The notes below the pieces were generated by a model that was given only the letters and a program-made list of their open reading frames with translations, was not told the DNA's origin and searched no databases. A stretch of 40,230 nucleotides of DNA from Clostridiales bacterium (GTDB taxonomy: Bacteria; Bacillota; Clostridia; Lachnospirales; Lachnospiraceae): assembly GCA_022778745.1 (NCBI GenBank), contig JALFSR010000088.1:1-40230 (forward strand), given 5' to 3'. The translations under genes and the position numbers were made by a program. Shown piece after piece: positions 24,315 through 33,584 of this stretch. Each line of letters opens with the position of its first letter. Position 1 is the first letter of the stretch.

Positions 24315-25739
24315 TTACAAATAAAATGACATAAATGCAGGTACAATTAATACAATTATCACAATCCCAAGCATAAGAAACATCGGAAGTAATAGTCTTG
24401 TTCCCGCCTCTTCCCCTAGCCGAAGTGCCATATGTTTTCTTTCTTCTAATGCACATACCATTTCTTCTTCCAACTTTTGGTTCAGTCCAGAAACTCCTTG
24501 TTTTAGGTTTTGCTCCAATAAATTTCCAAGTTTCAAATAAGAAGGGAGTCCACACCGCCTTCCAAATTCTCCATAAGCACGTCCTTCTGGACACCCACTT
24601 TTCATACTATTTTTCGTAATAATCATTTCCTCATAGACATATCGAAACTCTTGTTCACGATTTTGATAATCTGCTGCAATTCGTTCCCATGCCATTCTTG
24701 GTGTCATACCTGCACCAATTAATAAATTTAGTTTCGATACAAGAGAGGGATAATCAATCATAAGCTGATAATTTCTCTTTTTATATCGCCTTTCTAAGCT
24801 GCTGTATCCAGCAAAAAAAATTAATATTGCTGCTGCTATTGTTAGTGCAAATAATTCTAATTTCCTTTGATTTGATTCCATCTCATAATTTAATGGAATG
24901 CCATCTATTGTTTCTGGTAATTGCAAATATTCTTGATCAATCTCTTCCTGATTTCTTTTTTTAATATTTGTCATTAACTCATTTAAATAAAAATCCTGGT
25001 TCTTTATATTGGGAAATAAAATAACTTTTAATTGATATGTTGACTGATATGTAGAATACGTCATTGTTACTAGAAATTCGACCTCTTCTCCAGCTTCATC
25101 AATCTCTTCTGTCTGAATCTCTCCTTCATGATTGATTTTATCTGGCTTATTACTTTCCCATCTTACCCGTATTCCATACATCGTACTAGATGGAAATTCC
25201 AGATTTGTACGTACTTCTTCTAACGATTTATTTTTTCCTAGAATAGAAACTTTTAACTTTTCAAACTGCTCATCAAAAATATTATTCATTGCTTCTTCAC
25301 TTGGCTGTTTTCCATCTACTGTAATATCAATATATTCCGTCCTCTCCATTCCATCTACCGCAACACGATATGTTTCGCTCTCGCCAAACGCTGGTCTTTT
25401 TAACTGATTATTTTCAATCTCTTGCGTTTGTATTGTAATTATAATAGAAACAAATGTACCAAATACAAGGCAGATCCATATTAAAACAAAGCGTTTCACT
25501 GCATCAAACTCTAATTTATCCGATGCCTTTTCTTTTATATATACTGCCTGTGCTTTTCTCTCCTGTTCTCGTTTCGTTTTCCGTGCTGATTTAGAAAGTG
25601 TATCATATAGCCATAATCCCATTGGATATAAAAATCCAAACCATTTCTTCGGATATTGTATCACTCGTTCTTTTCGATACATTCGTTTGGAAAACGCAAG
25701 TAAAACCAGTGCAGTCAACACAATGCCATAAATCATCAT
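24315..25739 (-). CDS. tadC: TadC-like type II secretion F protein with a large extracytoplasmic insert
   Basis: Inner-membrane platform protein of the Flp pilus machine, 474 residues. A membrane segment at 3-18, a basic cytoplasmic loop, a second segment at 84-104, an insert of about 190 residues (105-293), a third segment at 294-314, a T2SSF cytoplasmic domain (about 325-445, LVSKLNLLIGAGMTPRMAWE) and a C-terminal segment (448-474). Ordinary TadC is about 300 residues with no insert. The insert has a part (about 185-243, RVRWESNKPDKINHEGEIQT) that looks like a bacterial Ig-like strand pattern. Its ATG overlaps the tadB stop (TAATG). Confidence 0.82.
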   Translation of the reverse strand: MMIYGIVLTALVLLAFSKRMYRKERVIQYPKKWFGFLYPMGLWLYDTLSKSARKTKREQERKAQAVYIKEKASDKLEFDAVKRFVLIWICLVFGTFVSIIITIQTQEIENNQLKRPAFGESETYRVAVDGMERTEYIDITVDGKQPSEEAMNNIFDEQFEKLKVSILGKNKSLEEVRTNLEFPSSTMYGIRVRWESNKPDKINHEGEIQTEEIDEAGEEVEFLVTMTYSTYQSTYQLKVILFPNIKNQDFYLNELMTNIKKRNQEEIDQEYLQLPETIDGIPLNYEMESNQRKLELFALTIAAAILIFFAGYSSLERRYKKRNYQLMIDYPSLVSKLNLLIGAGMTPRMAWERIAADYQNREQEFRYVYEEMIITKNSMKSGCPEGRAYGEFGRRCGLPSYLKLGNLLEQNLKQGVSGLNQKLEEEMVCALEERKHMALRLGEEAGTRLLLPMFLMLGIVIIVLIVPAFMSFYL

Positions 25740-26548
25740 TACACCTCAATTTCTACAATTTTTTTTGCTAATCCATAAGAAACCAGATAAATACAAAGGC
25801 AAATTGTCATGATAATTCTTCCCGAAATCGTTGTATACATAGATGATATCATTTCTGGAGAAGAAATATTGATATAAACAAGAATTATAATGGGAATACT
25901 ATTCATAATTTTTTGTTCATATTTTCGAGATGCAAGCATTGTCTGTATTTGCTCCTCTGCTTGAAACCGCTGATTCAATCGCTGTACTGCCCATTGAATG
26001 ATCAATGACACATTCCCTCCACTTCTTTTTACAATAGCGAATACCTGAGCAAAATTTTCTGCTTCTTCCATTCCAGAACGCTTTGCAAAATCATTCCATA
26101 TAGCTTCAATCGGACGATTCAATAAAAGTTCATTGCTCATTTTATGAAATTCTAATGCCATGTCTGCATCCTTTCCCCAAAGCATTTCTAATTCTGCTGG
26201 TACTTTTGCTACTGCGTTTTCTGGAGAATATCCTGCTGACAATAAGGATGCCATCATTACTATTCCATCTCTAAACTGCATTCTTAATAATTCCAAACGT
26301 TTTTTTCTCAGCTGCTCCTGCTTATATTTCAAATAAAATACTACAGATAATAATGAAACTCCACATACAAATACACTCTTATAAAAAACCCAGCTAATAC
26401 TTACACTAAGCAATGTTCCCTGCACACTATAATGCAGTGTTTCCATCGGAGTCATTGTATATGTCTGATAGCTGATATCCCGCTGCCTTGAGTTTTTCCC
26501 TGTGTTTAAGCGGCTGTACTCGGATAAGTTTTCCAATAACTTTCCCAT
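25739..26548 (-). CDS. tadB: TadB-like type II secretion F protein
   Basis: Platform protein that pairs with TadC and the TadA ATPase, 269 residues. Two N-terminal membrane segments (about 45-80), a T2SSF domain (RDGIVMMASLLSAGYSPENAV ... RSGGNVSLIIQWAVQRL) and two C-terminal segments. The start at 26548 overlaps the end of tadA by 122 bp, which is unusual. It has a good site (AGAAGGAGAAAG) inside tadA, and the SYQTYTM stretch before the next Met (26455) resembles TadB N-termini, so I keep the long form. Met32 at 26455 or Met35 at 26446 are alternatives. Confidence 0.85.
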   Translation of the reverse strand: MGKLLENLSEYSRLNTGKNSRQRDISYQTYTMTPMETLHYSVQGTLLSVSISWVFYKSVFVCGVSLLSVVFYLKYKQEQLRKKRLELLRMQFRDGIVMMASLLSAGYSPENAVAKVPAELEMLWGKDADMALEFHKMSNELLLNRPIEAIWNDFAKRSGMEEAENFAQVFAIVKRSGGNVSLIIQWAVQRLNQRFQAEEQIQTMLASRKYEQKIMNSIPIIILVYINISSPEMISSMYTTISGRIIMTICLCIYLVSYGLAKKIVEIEV

Positions 26549-27701
26549 CTCTTTCTCCTTCTTCCTGCCAGCAATACAAATGATTTAACATTATTGTTCC
26601 ATCTTTTATCCCATCCACTTCATCAATACAAATGACATGTCTACTCTTATCTCTTAACCGACCTAAATATACAATAATATCAATTGCAGATGCAATCTGT
26701 CCACGCACTGCCCCAAGTGGCAGCTCCATTCCCATCAAAACCATTGTTTCCAGACGCGAAATCATATCTTCCGAACTATTCGCATGTCCTGTTGAAAGTG
26801 AACCATCATGTCCCGTATTCATCGCCTGCAGCATATCCAACGCCTCTGCACCGCGTACCTCTCCAATTATAATTCGAGTCGGTCTCATACGTAATGCATT
26901 TCGTATCAGCTGACGTATTGTTACCTCATACTTTCCATCCAGATTTGCAGCTCTCGTCTCAAGCCGCACAATATTTTTTATATTCACCAACTTCAATTCT
27001 GCTGAATCTTCAATTGTAATAACTCTGTCATCAGAAGGTATGAATTCTGCCAGTGCTCCTAAAAACGTTGTCTTTCCCGATCCTGTTCCGCCACATACAA
27101 AAATATTATATCCGCTTTTTACGAGAGATTCTAAATCACTTGCCGCCTCTTGACTAATACTATTCCATAGCACTAACTGTTCCATACGAATTGGTTCTTT
27201 AGAAAATCTTCTGATCGTTACACTTGGTCCATCCAATGCTATTGGGGGAAGAACAATATTGACTCTCGATCCGTCTTCCAGACGAGCATCTACCATCGGA
27301 GAAGCTTCATTTACTCTTCGATTTACTCGTGAAGCAATTTGTTGTATTACATCTTCTAACTTTTCTTCCGATGAAAATACTTTATGAAATTTTTGAATGC
27401 GTCCTTCTTTTTCTATAAAAATATGATTCGCACCATTTACCATAATTTCTGTTATACTTTCATCATCCATCGCTTCACTCAACACATCAAGACGGCGAAA
27501 GGAATCAAATAATTCCTGCCGATAGCGATATTTCATAGGCAATGTAATATATTTATTTTTGCTTTCTTTTACAAGTATCTCATCAATAAAATCCAATAAC
27601 TGCTCATCGCTGATTGATACTGTCATGTCCATCTTTTCTACGATTTTATGATATAGGTATTCTTTTAGCTCATCTTTTTGCTTTTTTTGATCATCACTCA
27701 C
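26427..27701 (-). CDS. tadA: TadA/CpaF secretion ATPase
   Basis: Hexameric motor ATPase that drives pilus extension, 424 residues. It has an N-terminal helical domain, then the ATPase core with Walker A GGTGSGKTT (Lys210), an Asp box, Walker B IIIGEVRGAEALD and the His box STGHANSSEDMISRLE. All are intact, so it should be active. It follows tadZ by 15 bp and overlaps tadB. Length and motifs are typical of the CpaF branch. Confidence 0.95.
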   Translation of the reverse strand: MSDDQKKQKDELKEYLYHKIVEKMDMTVSISDEQLLDFIDEILVKESKNKYITLPMKYRYRQELFDSFRRLDVLSEAMDDESITEIMVNGANHIFIEKEGRIQKFHKVFSSEEKLEDVIQQIASRVNRRVNEASPMVDARLEDGSRVNIVLPPIALDGPSVTIRRFSKEPIRMEQLVLWNSISQEAASDLESLVKSGYNIFVCGGTGSGKTTFLGALAEFIPSDDRVITIEDSAELKLVNIKNIVRLETRAANLDGKYEVTIRQLIRNALRMRPTRIIIGEVRGAEALDMLQAMNTGHDGSLSTGHANSSEDMISRLETMVLMGMELPLGAVRGQIASAIDIIVYLGRLRDKSRHVICIDEVDGIKDGTIMLNHLYCWQEEGERDGKVIGKLIRVQPLKHREKLKAAGYQLSDIYNDSDGNTAL

Positions 27702-27716
27702 TGTTATGTGTCTCCC

Positions 27717-28712
27717 TTATCGTATTAAATTCCTAATATAATCGCCAAACTCTCCCCACAACAGCTGTTCTTCATAAGATTGTTCTGATTTTGTTAAATT
27801 CACCTTCGGCAATTCTATTTTTTCAATTCGTTTTAAAACTTCCTGTTCTCCGATAATCTCCATCATATGTTCAAATTCTTCAATCTTTGCTTTTGATACA
27901 AAATCGGAACAAATTGGCATATAAATTTTTTTGCAAAGTTTCAATACCCCATTTAATGATGGACCACCATCTGCTATGTCAATAATAATTGTATCGTAAT
28001 GATTTTTTCTCTCAAGCTCTTGAATTAAGCCAAATAAATTATCGATTGTCACTGCTTCTTTATCTGCTATGTAACGAACGGGCGGAATAAAATCAAGCTT
28101 TCCAAGTTTGTCAATCACTGTATGAATCTGTCTATTTAATGAGTCCTGACTGTAATAAAATAGTGCATCTGATAGGTCAGCATCAAACGATTGTCCAAGC
28201 ATCTGTTCCAACCCTGACATCTCCTCTAAATTCAAATACATCACTGATTGAGTTTCTGCCAGAATCATTCCCATAGCCAGACAGAAGGACGTTTTCATAC
28301 AGCGTCTGACTGGGGAATATACACCTATAATAAAGGAACCTTCTGAAAGTTTTGTATCTTTCCATCCTGGAGGCAGCAATGCTTCATAGCAATCCATCAA
28401 TTCTCTCACCATATACTCCGCTGATTGATATTTATAAATCGTTCTGCATTGGTTAAATTCTGTTATTCCCTCAACATCTGTCAAATACAAGATCTGTTGG
28501 ATATTCCATGATTTAATTTCTTCTCTCATCGCTTCTTGATTAATCAAAAGTACATGAATCAAATGCTCTTTCGCATACTCTTCCAATGACTGTATACTTG
28601 TAAAATGAATCATATGAAATGCTATCTTCTCTACACGATTCAAATAATCCGTTAATTTTTGTGCATACTTCTGGTCAATATCATATACTGCCAATATCTT
28701 CTTCACTTTCAA
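27717..28712 (-). CDS. tadZ: TadZ/CpaE-like localisation ATPase
   Basis: A 331-residue protein with an N-terminal receiver-like fold lacking phosphoryl-site acidic residues (about 1-110) and a ParA/MinD-type domain. The deviant P-loop reads GVYSPVRRCMKTSFCLAMG, keeping the terminal Lys-Thr but with RRCM instead of GxxG, and the second motif is YDTIIIDIADGG. TadZ proteins place the pilus machine at the pole and often have altered nucleotide sites. Start ATG at 28712. tadA begins 15 bp after its stop. Confidence 0.82.
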   Translation of the reverse strand: MKVKKILAVYDIDQKYAQKLTDYLNRVEKIAFHMIHFTSIQSLEEYAKEHLIHVLLINQEAMREEIKSWNIQQILYLTDVEGITEFNQCRTIYKYQSAEYMVRELMDCYEALLPPGWKDTKLSEGSFIIGVYSPVRRCMKTSFCLAMGMILAETQSVMYLNLEEMSGLEQMLGQSFDADLSDALFYYSQDSLNRQIHTVIDKLGKLDFIPPVRYIADKEAVTIDNLFGLIQELERKNHYDTIIIDIADGGPSLNGVLKLCKKIYMPICSDFVSKAKIEEFEHMMEIIGEQEVLKRIEKIELPKVNLTKSEQSYEEQLLWGEFGDYIRNLIR

Positions 28713-28768
28713 TCCCTCTTTTCTTGTCTGCTCACTTTTTATTCCGCATTATTCCGTTCCTTTCATAG

Positions 28769-29265
28769 CTATGAGACATACCGCATAATCCAATATCCAA
28801 TCAAAATATAAAAAGAAAAACAAATTGGCTCTGTATCAGGCAGCCGCTCCTTCCATCCATTGATCTGACCAAAAAACAGTGCTCGGAAAAAACGATATGT
28901 CTCAGACATTCTGCTGCAAAATTTCCTCTGATAAATCATCTGAATAATACCAATAAAACCTGCACTCATACAGGCAGCAACTACACAAATCCATATATCC
29001 CAAGAACGTATCCATCCAGCCATAACTCCGATCAGCTTTACATCTGCTCCGCCAACAGCTCCTATCCAAAAGCCAATCGAACAAATCAAAAATGTAATTA
29101 TACTAAACTTAATATAATCTCCCGCCTCTTTTGTAAAAAAGGCATCTATCCATCCAATCAAAAATATCAATCCAATCCATCTGTTCGGAATACGCTTTGT
29201 TTTTATATCCATCACTGTACTAATTACTAAAAATCCAGATATTATCAGATCCTTTTTTCCAACAT
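28769..29265 (-). pseudogene. tadV: Prepilin peptidase TadV, frameshifted in an A6 tract
   Basis: The A24 peptidase body is clear from 29215 down: MDIKTKRIPN (first catalytic Asp) and GGADVKL (GxGD-type second Asp), about five membrane segments. No ribosome site fits the ATG at 29215, and the first membrane segment would be cut. An excellent start, AAGGAG then ATG at 29265, reads MLEKRI-stop. One more A in the A6 run (29253-29258) would join it in frame as MLEKKDLIISGFLVISTV, exactly the missing first segment. So it is either a single-base deletion, a sequencing error, or productive slippage on A6. First gene of the tad operon. Confidence 0.75.
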
Positions 29266-29319
29266 ATCATCTCCTTTCTTTTTTTGTTCCGGAACCTTTC
29301 AGAAATTTCTGATACGCCT

Positions 29320-29347
29320 ATTTTATCGCAAAAGCCGCATTTGTCAA
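29320..29347 (-). promoter_or_regulatory. Promoter of the tad operon
   Basis: On the minus strand TTGACA (29347-29342), a 16-bp spacer and TAAAAT (29325-29320), about 55 bases before the start at 29265. It comes after the glgB terminator, so the tad genes have their own promoter. Confidence 0.65.
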
Positions 29348-29386
29348 TAATTTAGTCAAAAATATCTAATTTTATAGTTTTTATCC

Positions 29387-29418
29387 ACATATTGTATAAT
29401 TTTATCTATACAATATGT
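29387..29418. promoter_or_regulatory. Inverted repeat upstream of the tad promoter
   Basis: ACATATTGTATA, an 8-bp spacer, then the exact complement TATACAATATGT. It ends 40 bp upstream of the -35, an activator-like position. No U-tract on either strand argues against a terminator. The regulator is unknown. Confidence 0.55.
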
Positions 29419-29506
29419 GTTTTTAAATACTATTTACATAAAAATAATAACTTGTTATTCGCAGTCCACTTAAAAAATGCAAAAATAACAGCCATTATAT
29501 AAAAAA

Positions 29507-29538
29507 ATCTGAAGCAATACAATACGCTTGCTTCAGAT
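29507..29538 (-). terminator. Terminator of glgB
   Basis: ATCTGAAGCAA pairs perfectly with TTGCTTCAGAT around a 10-base loop. On the minus strand it is followed by a run of seven T, 25 bp after the glgB stop. Confidence 0.85.
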
Positions 29539-29562
29539 CTTCTTCCTATCAGGTTATCCCTA

Positions 29563-31470
29563 TTATTTTGTTTTTTGATCTTCATCAAATTTCAGAATAA
29601 ATGTTCCAAATCCCTGTAAATCAAGATTTAAGGAATATGGCATTCCATTAAATTCTACCTCTTCTGGTTTTAACACTGTACGCTCTTCTTTCTTATAATA
29701 GCCATGTTCATTATCCAGAATAATTTGATATTTTGTATTCTCTGGAACTCCAATACGATACCCTTTACGCTCCATTGGAGTGAAATTGCATACATAAATC
29801 AAACTATTTTTTCTCTTTTTGTTTCTTCTAATAAAACTGAACACACTATTTTCTGCGTCATCCGCATTAACCCACTGGAAACCATCCCAACTGTCATCTA
29901 ATTCTGATGCAGAAGAATATTTCTTATAAACTTTCAGCAAATCTGCAAAATATTTCTGTAAGTTTTTATGTCTCTCATCACCAAGAAGATACCAATCCAA
30001 TGCTTTTGCTTCATTCCATTCAGACCATTGACCAAAATCTTGTCCCATAAACAATAATTTCTTTCCTGGATGACCGATCATAAATGTATAAGCAGCCTTT
30101 AACTGGCGGAACTTATCACCATCCCATCCTGGCATTTTGCTCAACATTGCCTTCTTCAAATGAACAACTTCATCATGTGAAAGCACTAAAATATAATTTT
30201 CACTAAATGCGTATGTCATACCAAATGTCATCTTATTATGATGATATTTACGGTAAATTGGATCCATCTGCATATATTCAAGGAAATCATGCATCCATCC
30301 CATATTCCACTTAAATGTAAATCCAAGACCACCATCTTCTGGTCTTCTTGTCACAAGTGGCCATGCAGTTGATTCCTCTGCAATCGTCATAACACCTGGA
30401 TCTCGCTTTGCAATTACACTGTTTAAATGTTTAAAGAATTCAATTGCTTCCAAATTTTCATGACCACCATAAATATTTGGAACCCAGTTTCCTGGTGTCT
30501 TACCATAGTCAAGATAAAGCATTGACGCAACTGCATCGACACGAAGTCCATCAATATGGAATTTTTCAATCCAGAATAATGCATTAGCAAGTAAGAAATT
30601 GATGACCTGATTTTTTCCATAATCAAATATCTTTGTTCCCCAATCTGGATGTTCTCCCTTTCTCGGGTCAGCATATTCATAAGTTGGAGTGCCATCAAAC
30701 TCAGCCAAACCATGTGCATCTCTTGGGAAATGTGCTGGAACCCAGTCAAGAATAACACCGATACCATTTTTATGCATCGTATCAACAAAATACATAAAAT
30801 CAGCTGGCATTCCATAACGAGAAGTTGGTGCATAATATCCTGTTACTTGATATCCCCAAGAACCGTCAAATGGATGCTCTGCAATTCCTATTAGTTCTAT
30901 ATGTGTATATCCGACTTGTTTTACATAATCAAGTAATTCATCTGCCATCTCTCGATAATTATAGAACCATTCATGCGTACTGTCATAATGTTTTCTCCAT
31001 GAACCAAGATGAACTTCATAAATAGCCATTGGCTCTTTTTTCATGTCTTTCTTTTTTCGCTTATTCATCCAGGATTTGTCGTTCCACTCATATGTTAAAT
31101 CCGTTACAATTGATGCTGTTCCAGGACGCATTTCTGCCTGATTTGCATATGGATCCGACTTAAACAATACTCTTCCATTATAAGTATTAATTGCAAACTT
31201 GTACATTTGACCAATTTCTGCACCAGGAACAAATCCATCCCATATTCCGCTTGATTCCACTGGCTGTAAACGGGTTGTAAATTCCCATTGATTAAACTCA
31301 CCGATTACATATACATCCTTCGCATTTGGTGCCCATACAGCAAAATATACTCCGTCTTCTCCGTCTACTGTCATTGCATGTGCACCTAATTTTTCATAAA
31401 TTTCATAATGTCTTCCAAGTCCAAATAAGTAACAATCAGTCTGAGAGATCATTTTTTCATTTCTTACCAA
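29563..31470 (-). CDS. glgB: 1,4-alpha-glucan (glycogen) branching enzyme
   Basis: GH13 enzyme that makes alpha-1,6 branches in glycogen. It has an N-terminal CBM48 domain (VYFAVWAPNAKDVYVIGEFNQW), then the catalytic barrel with DWVPAHFP, the nucleophile in GLRVDAVASMLYLDY, the acid in IAEESTAWP and the LSHDEVVH motif, and a C-terminal beta domain. About 635 residues, normal for the shorter form. No ATG fits: a TTG at 31470 lies just after GGAGGTGG and is my choice; a TTG at 31485 and an ATG at 31452 are alternatives. No other glg genes are adjacent. A promoter and a terminator frame it as a single gene. Confidence 0.94.
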   Translation of the reverse strand: MVRNEKMISQTDCYLFGLGRHYEIYEKLGAHAMTVDGEDGVYFAVWAPNAKDVYVIGEFNQWEFTTRLQPVESSGIWDGFVPGAEIGQMYKFAINTYNGRVLFKSDPYANQAEMRPGTASIVTDLTYEWNDKSWMNKRKKKDMKKEPMAIYEVHLGSWRKHYDSTHEWFYNYREMADELLDYVKQVGYTHIELIGIAEHPFDGSWGYQVTGYYAPTSRYGMPADFMYFVDTMHKNGIGVILDWVPAHFPRDAHGLAEFDGTPTYEYADPRKGEHPDWGTKIFDYGKNQVINFLLANALFWIEKFHIDGLRVDAVASMLYLDYGKTPGNWVPNIYGGHENLEAIEFFKHLNSVIAKRDPGVMTIAEESTAWPLVTRRPEDGGLGFTFKWNMGWMHDFLEYMQMDPIYRKYHHNKMTFGMTYAFSENYILVLSHDEVVHLKKAMLSKMPGWDGDKFRQLKAAYTFMIGHPGKKLLFMGQDFGQWSEWNEAKALDWYLLGDERHKNLQKYFADLLKVYKKYSSASELDDSWDGFQWVNADDAENSVFSFIRRNKKRKNSLIYVCNFTPMERKGYRIGVPENTKYQIILDNEHGYYKKEERTVLKPEEVEFNGMPYSLNLDLQGFGTFILKFDEDQKTK

Positions 31471-31503
31471 AAATTCCACCTCCAAAGTTTTTATTTTGTT
31501 ACT

Positions 31504-31532
31504 AGTATACTATCTATTGCATCATCCTACAA
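31504..31532 (-). promoter_or_regulatory. Promoter of glgB
   Basis: On the minus strand TTGTAG (31532-31527), a 17-bp spacer and TATACT (31509-31504), in the short gap after the transglutaminase gene. Confidence 0.55.
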
Positions 31533-31574
31533 TACAAATTCCTATAATTTTATATCAAAATCCTATGATCTTAT

Positions 31575-33512
31575 TTATTTTCGCTCAAGACGAATTTCAA
31601 TACCTTCTACACGGAGGCTCTTTCCACTTGTTCCTGCTTTTTGTCCATTAGATACCCATTCTTGCCATCCAATATTTTGTACATGCGCACGATAAATAAC
31701 GTTATAATTGTCCACTAATTCATCCGTTAAACGAATCTGAACTGCCTCCATACGAAGACCCTCTCCCGTCTGACCGCTTACTTTTCCACCACTAACCCAT
31801 GGCTTCCATCCAATATTTTGCATATGAGTACGATATTCTACATCACCCTTCATTCCAGAGTTTGTAAGTGCGATTCTAATTGCTTCCAATCGGAGACTCT
31901 TTCCATTCGTACCAGCTCGTTCCCCATTCAACTTCCATTCCTGCCATCCAATATTTTGTACATGTGCAGAATAGGTAATTCCTATTTCTCCAGCTATAAA
32001 TGGACGCTTTGTATTTCCTGGTGCTGGCTCTCCCTTTGGTACAAGACGAATCTGTATTGCTTCCAGACGTTTATTCAAATTAGTCGTTCCTGATTCTGCT
32101 CCATTAGCCGCCCATCCAAGCCACCCATAATCTTGTGCATGAACACGATAATATACATCATACTGCTGATCCATCTCACCTGTCAGACGAACTTTTAATG
32201 CCTCTAAGCGAAGACTCTTCCCTGTCGTTCCCGTTACAGCACCATCTTCTACATAAGGCTGCCATCTGCCATTTACATAAGAAGTGTACTCCACTCCACC
32301 AGAAATTTTCTGATTTGTCAAATGAATTCGAATAGCCTCTACTCGTTTTGATTTTCCTATCGTACCACCACTTGCTCCATTTGATACTTCTTCCATCCAG
32401 CCAATATCCTGTACATGAAGAGAATATGAAATACTGTTTTCCTCAACATTATCTTTTTGATAATATTTTGATTCACTTAACTGGGGATATATAAACTCTT
32501 TGTAACCTAAACCAGAAAAATCTCCGCATTCCTTATGATTATCAAAAAATTTCTTTCCATTATCTACTGTTGTCTCACTTCCCACAAGAAAATATGTATA
32601 AACAATACGATCTTCCAAATCATCCCATGTTACATCAACTGCATACCATTTTCCATCTTCCATTTGGACGTAATTCCATAAATGTGCAACATTTGCTTCT
32701 CTGGATGCAGTTCCTATTACGGAAACACATGGAATACCTTCTCTGTCGCAAAGCCATTTGAACGCTTCTCCATATCCTTCACAAACTGCTATTCCATCTA
32801 TTAATGCCCCATATGGTTCATTTACATGTGGTTTTTTTTCACTATATACAACATTTTCACATAAATAATCATGAATTGCTTTTACTACTTGATAACGATT
32901 ATTTCCCTCAAAATGTAATGTATCCAGCTTCTCATTTAAATTTGTGACTTCTTCTTCTGTATAACGAGCCACTATATTATAATAGATTTGTCCCATATTA
33001 TAATAAATTTTTCCATTTTCTTTCACTTGACTATACTTCCAAGAATACGTTGACTTTGAAATATCGAGCCAATATAGTTCTGGATAATCTTTCGATAATG
33101 CATCCACTACATTCTGCAACGTCCAGTTTAAAACAGAACGCACTTCTGCTCTTTTTTCTTCATATTCTTCTTGCGTACTTGCAACAAAACTCAAATTTTT
33201 CGGCCATTGAAGTTCTATCTGATTTTGAGATATTGCTATTTCCTTTAATTGATCATAAATCATTTTCTCATCGTTGCTCAGCTGTGAATAATAATTTACT
33301 CCTGCAGCATTAGAGTACAGCTGTGGAGCTTGGCTAATTTCTCTGTCAGATTTCACTAATCTTTCTTGTAATGCATCTCCAATTTCAATCTGGAAGTTTT
33401 CCGTTTTCATGCTTTGCTCCACTCCTGCCGGATTATCCTTCTTTGCGTATACAGGAGTCGCCGCACTAAGCATAACCGCCATACCAAGTATAAGCCATGT
33501 CTTTTTTTTCAT
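31575..33512 (-). CDS. Secreted transglutaminase-like protein with six ChW repeats
   Basis: A 645-residue exported protein. The signal peptide MKKKTWLILGMAVMLSAATPVYA is followed by an acidic helical region. A transglutaminase-like core lies around 210-310, with the Cys in GIAVCEGYGEAFKWLC, His in AHLWNYV and Asp in WYAVDVTWDD forming the usual triad. From about 365 to the end lie six clostridial hydrophobic W (ChW) repeats, each with a GW...G..SGT.G...R.EAI.I.L pattern. ChW repeats are taken to hold proteins at the cell surface. The enzyme could be a peptidase or cross-linking enzyme; the substrate is unknown. The frame opens at 33533, but AAAGGGAG fits the ATG at 33512. Confidence 0.88.
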   Translation of the reverse strand: MKKKTWLILGMAVMLSAATPVYAKKDNPAGVEQSMKTENFQIEIGDALQERLVKSDREISQAPQLYSNAAGVNYYSQLSNDEKMIYDQLKEIAISQNQIELQWPKNLSFVASTQEEYEEKRAEVRSVLNWTLQNVVDALSKDYPELYWLDISKSTYSWKYSQVKENGKIYYNMGQIYYNIVARYTEEEVTNLNEKLDTLHFEGNNRYQVVKAIHDYLCENVVYSEKKPHVNEPYGALIDGIAVCEGYGEAFKWLCDREGIPCVSVIGTASREANVAHLWNYVQMEDGKWYAVDVTWDDLEDRIVYTYFLVGSETTVDNGKKFFDNHKECGDFSGLGYKEFIYPQLSESKYYQKDNVEENSISYSLHVQDIGWMEEVSNGASGGTIGKSKRVEAIRIHLTNQKISGGVEYTSYVNGRWQPYVEDGAVTGTTGKSLRLEALKVRLTGEMDQQYDVYYRVHAQDYGWLGWAANGAESGTTNLNKRLEAIQIRLVPKGEPAPGNTKRPFIAGEIGITYSAHVQNIGWQEWKLNGERAGTNGKSLRLEAIRIALTNSGMKGDVEYRTHMQNIGWKPWVSGGKVSGQTGEGLRMEAVQIRLTDELVDNYNVIYRAHVQNIGWQEWVSNGQKAGTSGKSLRVEGIEIRLERK

Positions 33513-33584
33513 TGTTAATTCTCCCTTTCTCATTTATTTTTTATTTTATAAAAAAGTTGTAAAATTCATATAAAATAAAAGTCA

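Noticed and set aside
29381-29389. A perfect DnaA box (TTATCCACA) upstream of the tad operon
   Set aside because: Only one box is present, with no cluster, no dnaA/dnaN and no AT-rich unwinding region arranged as in an origin. A single 9-mer match is expected by chance.
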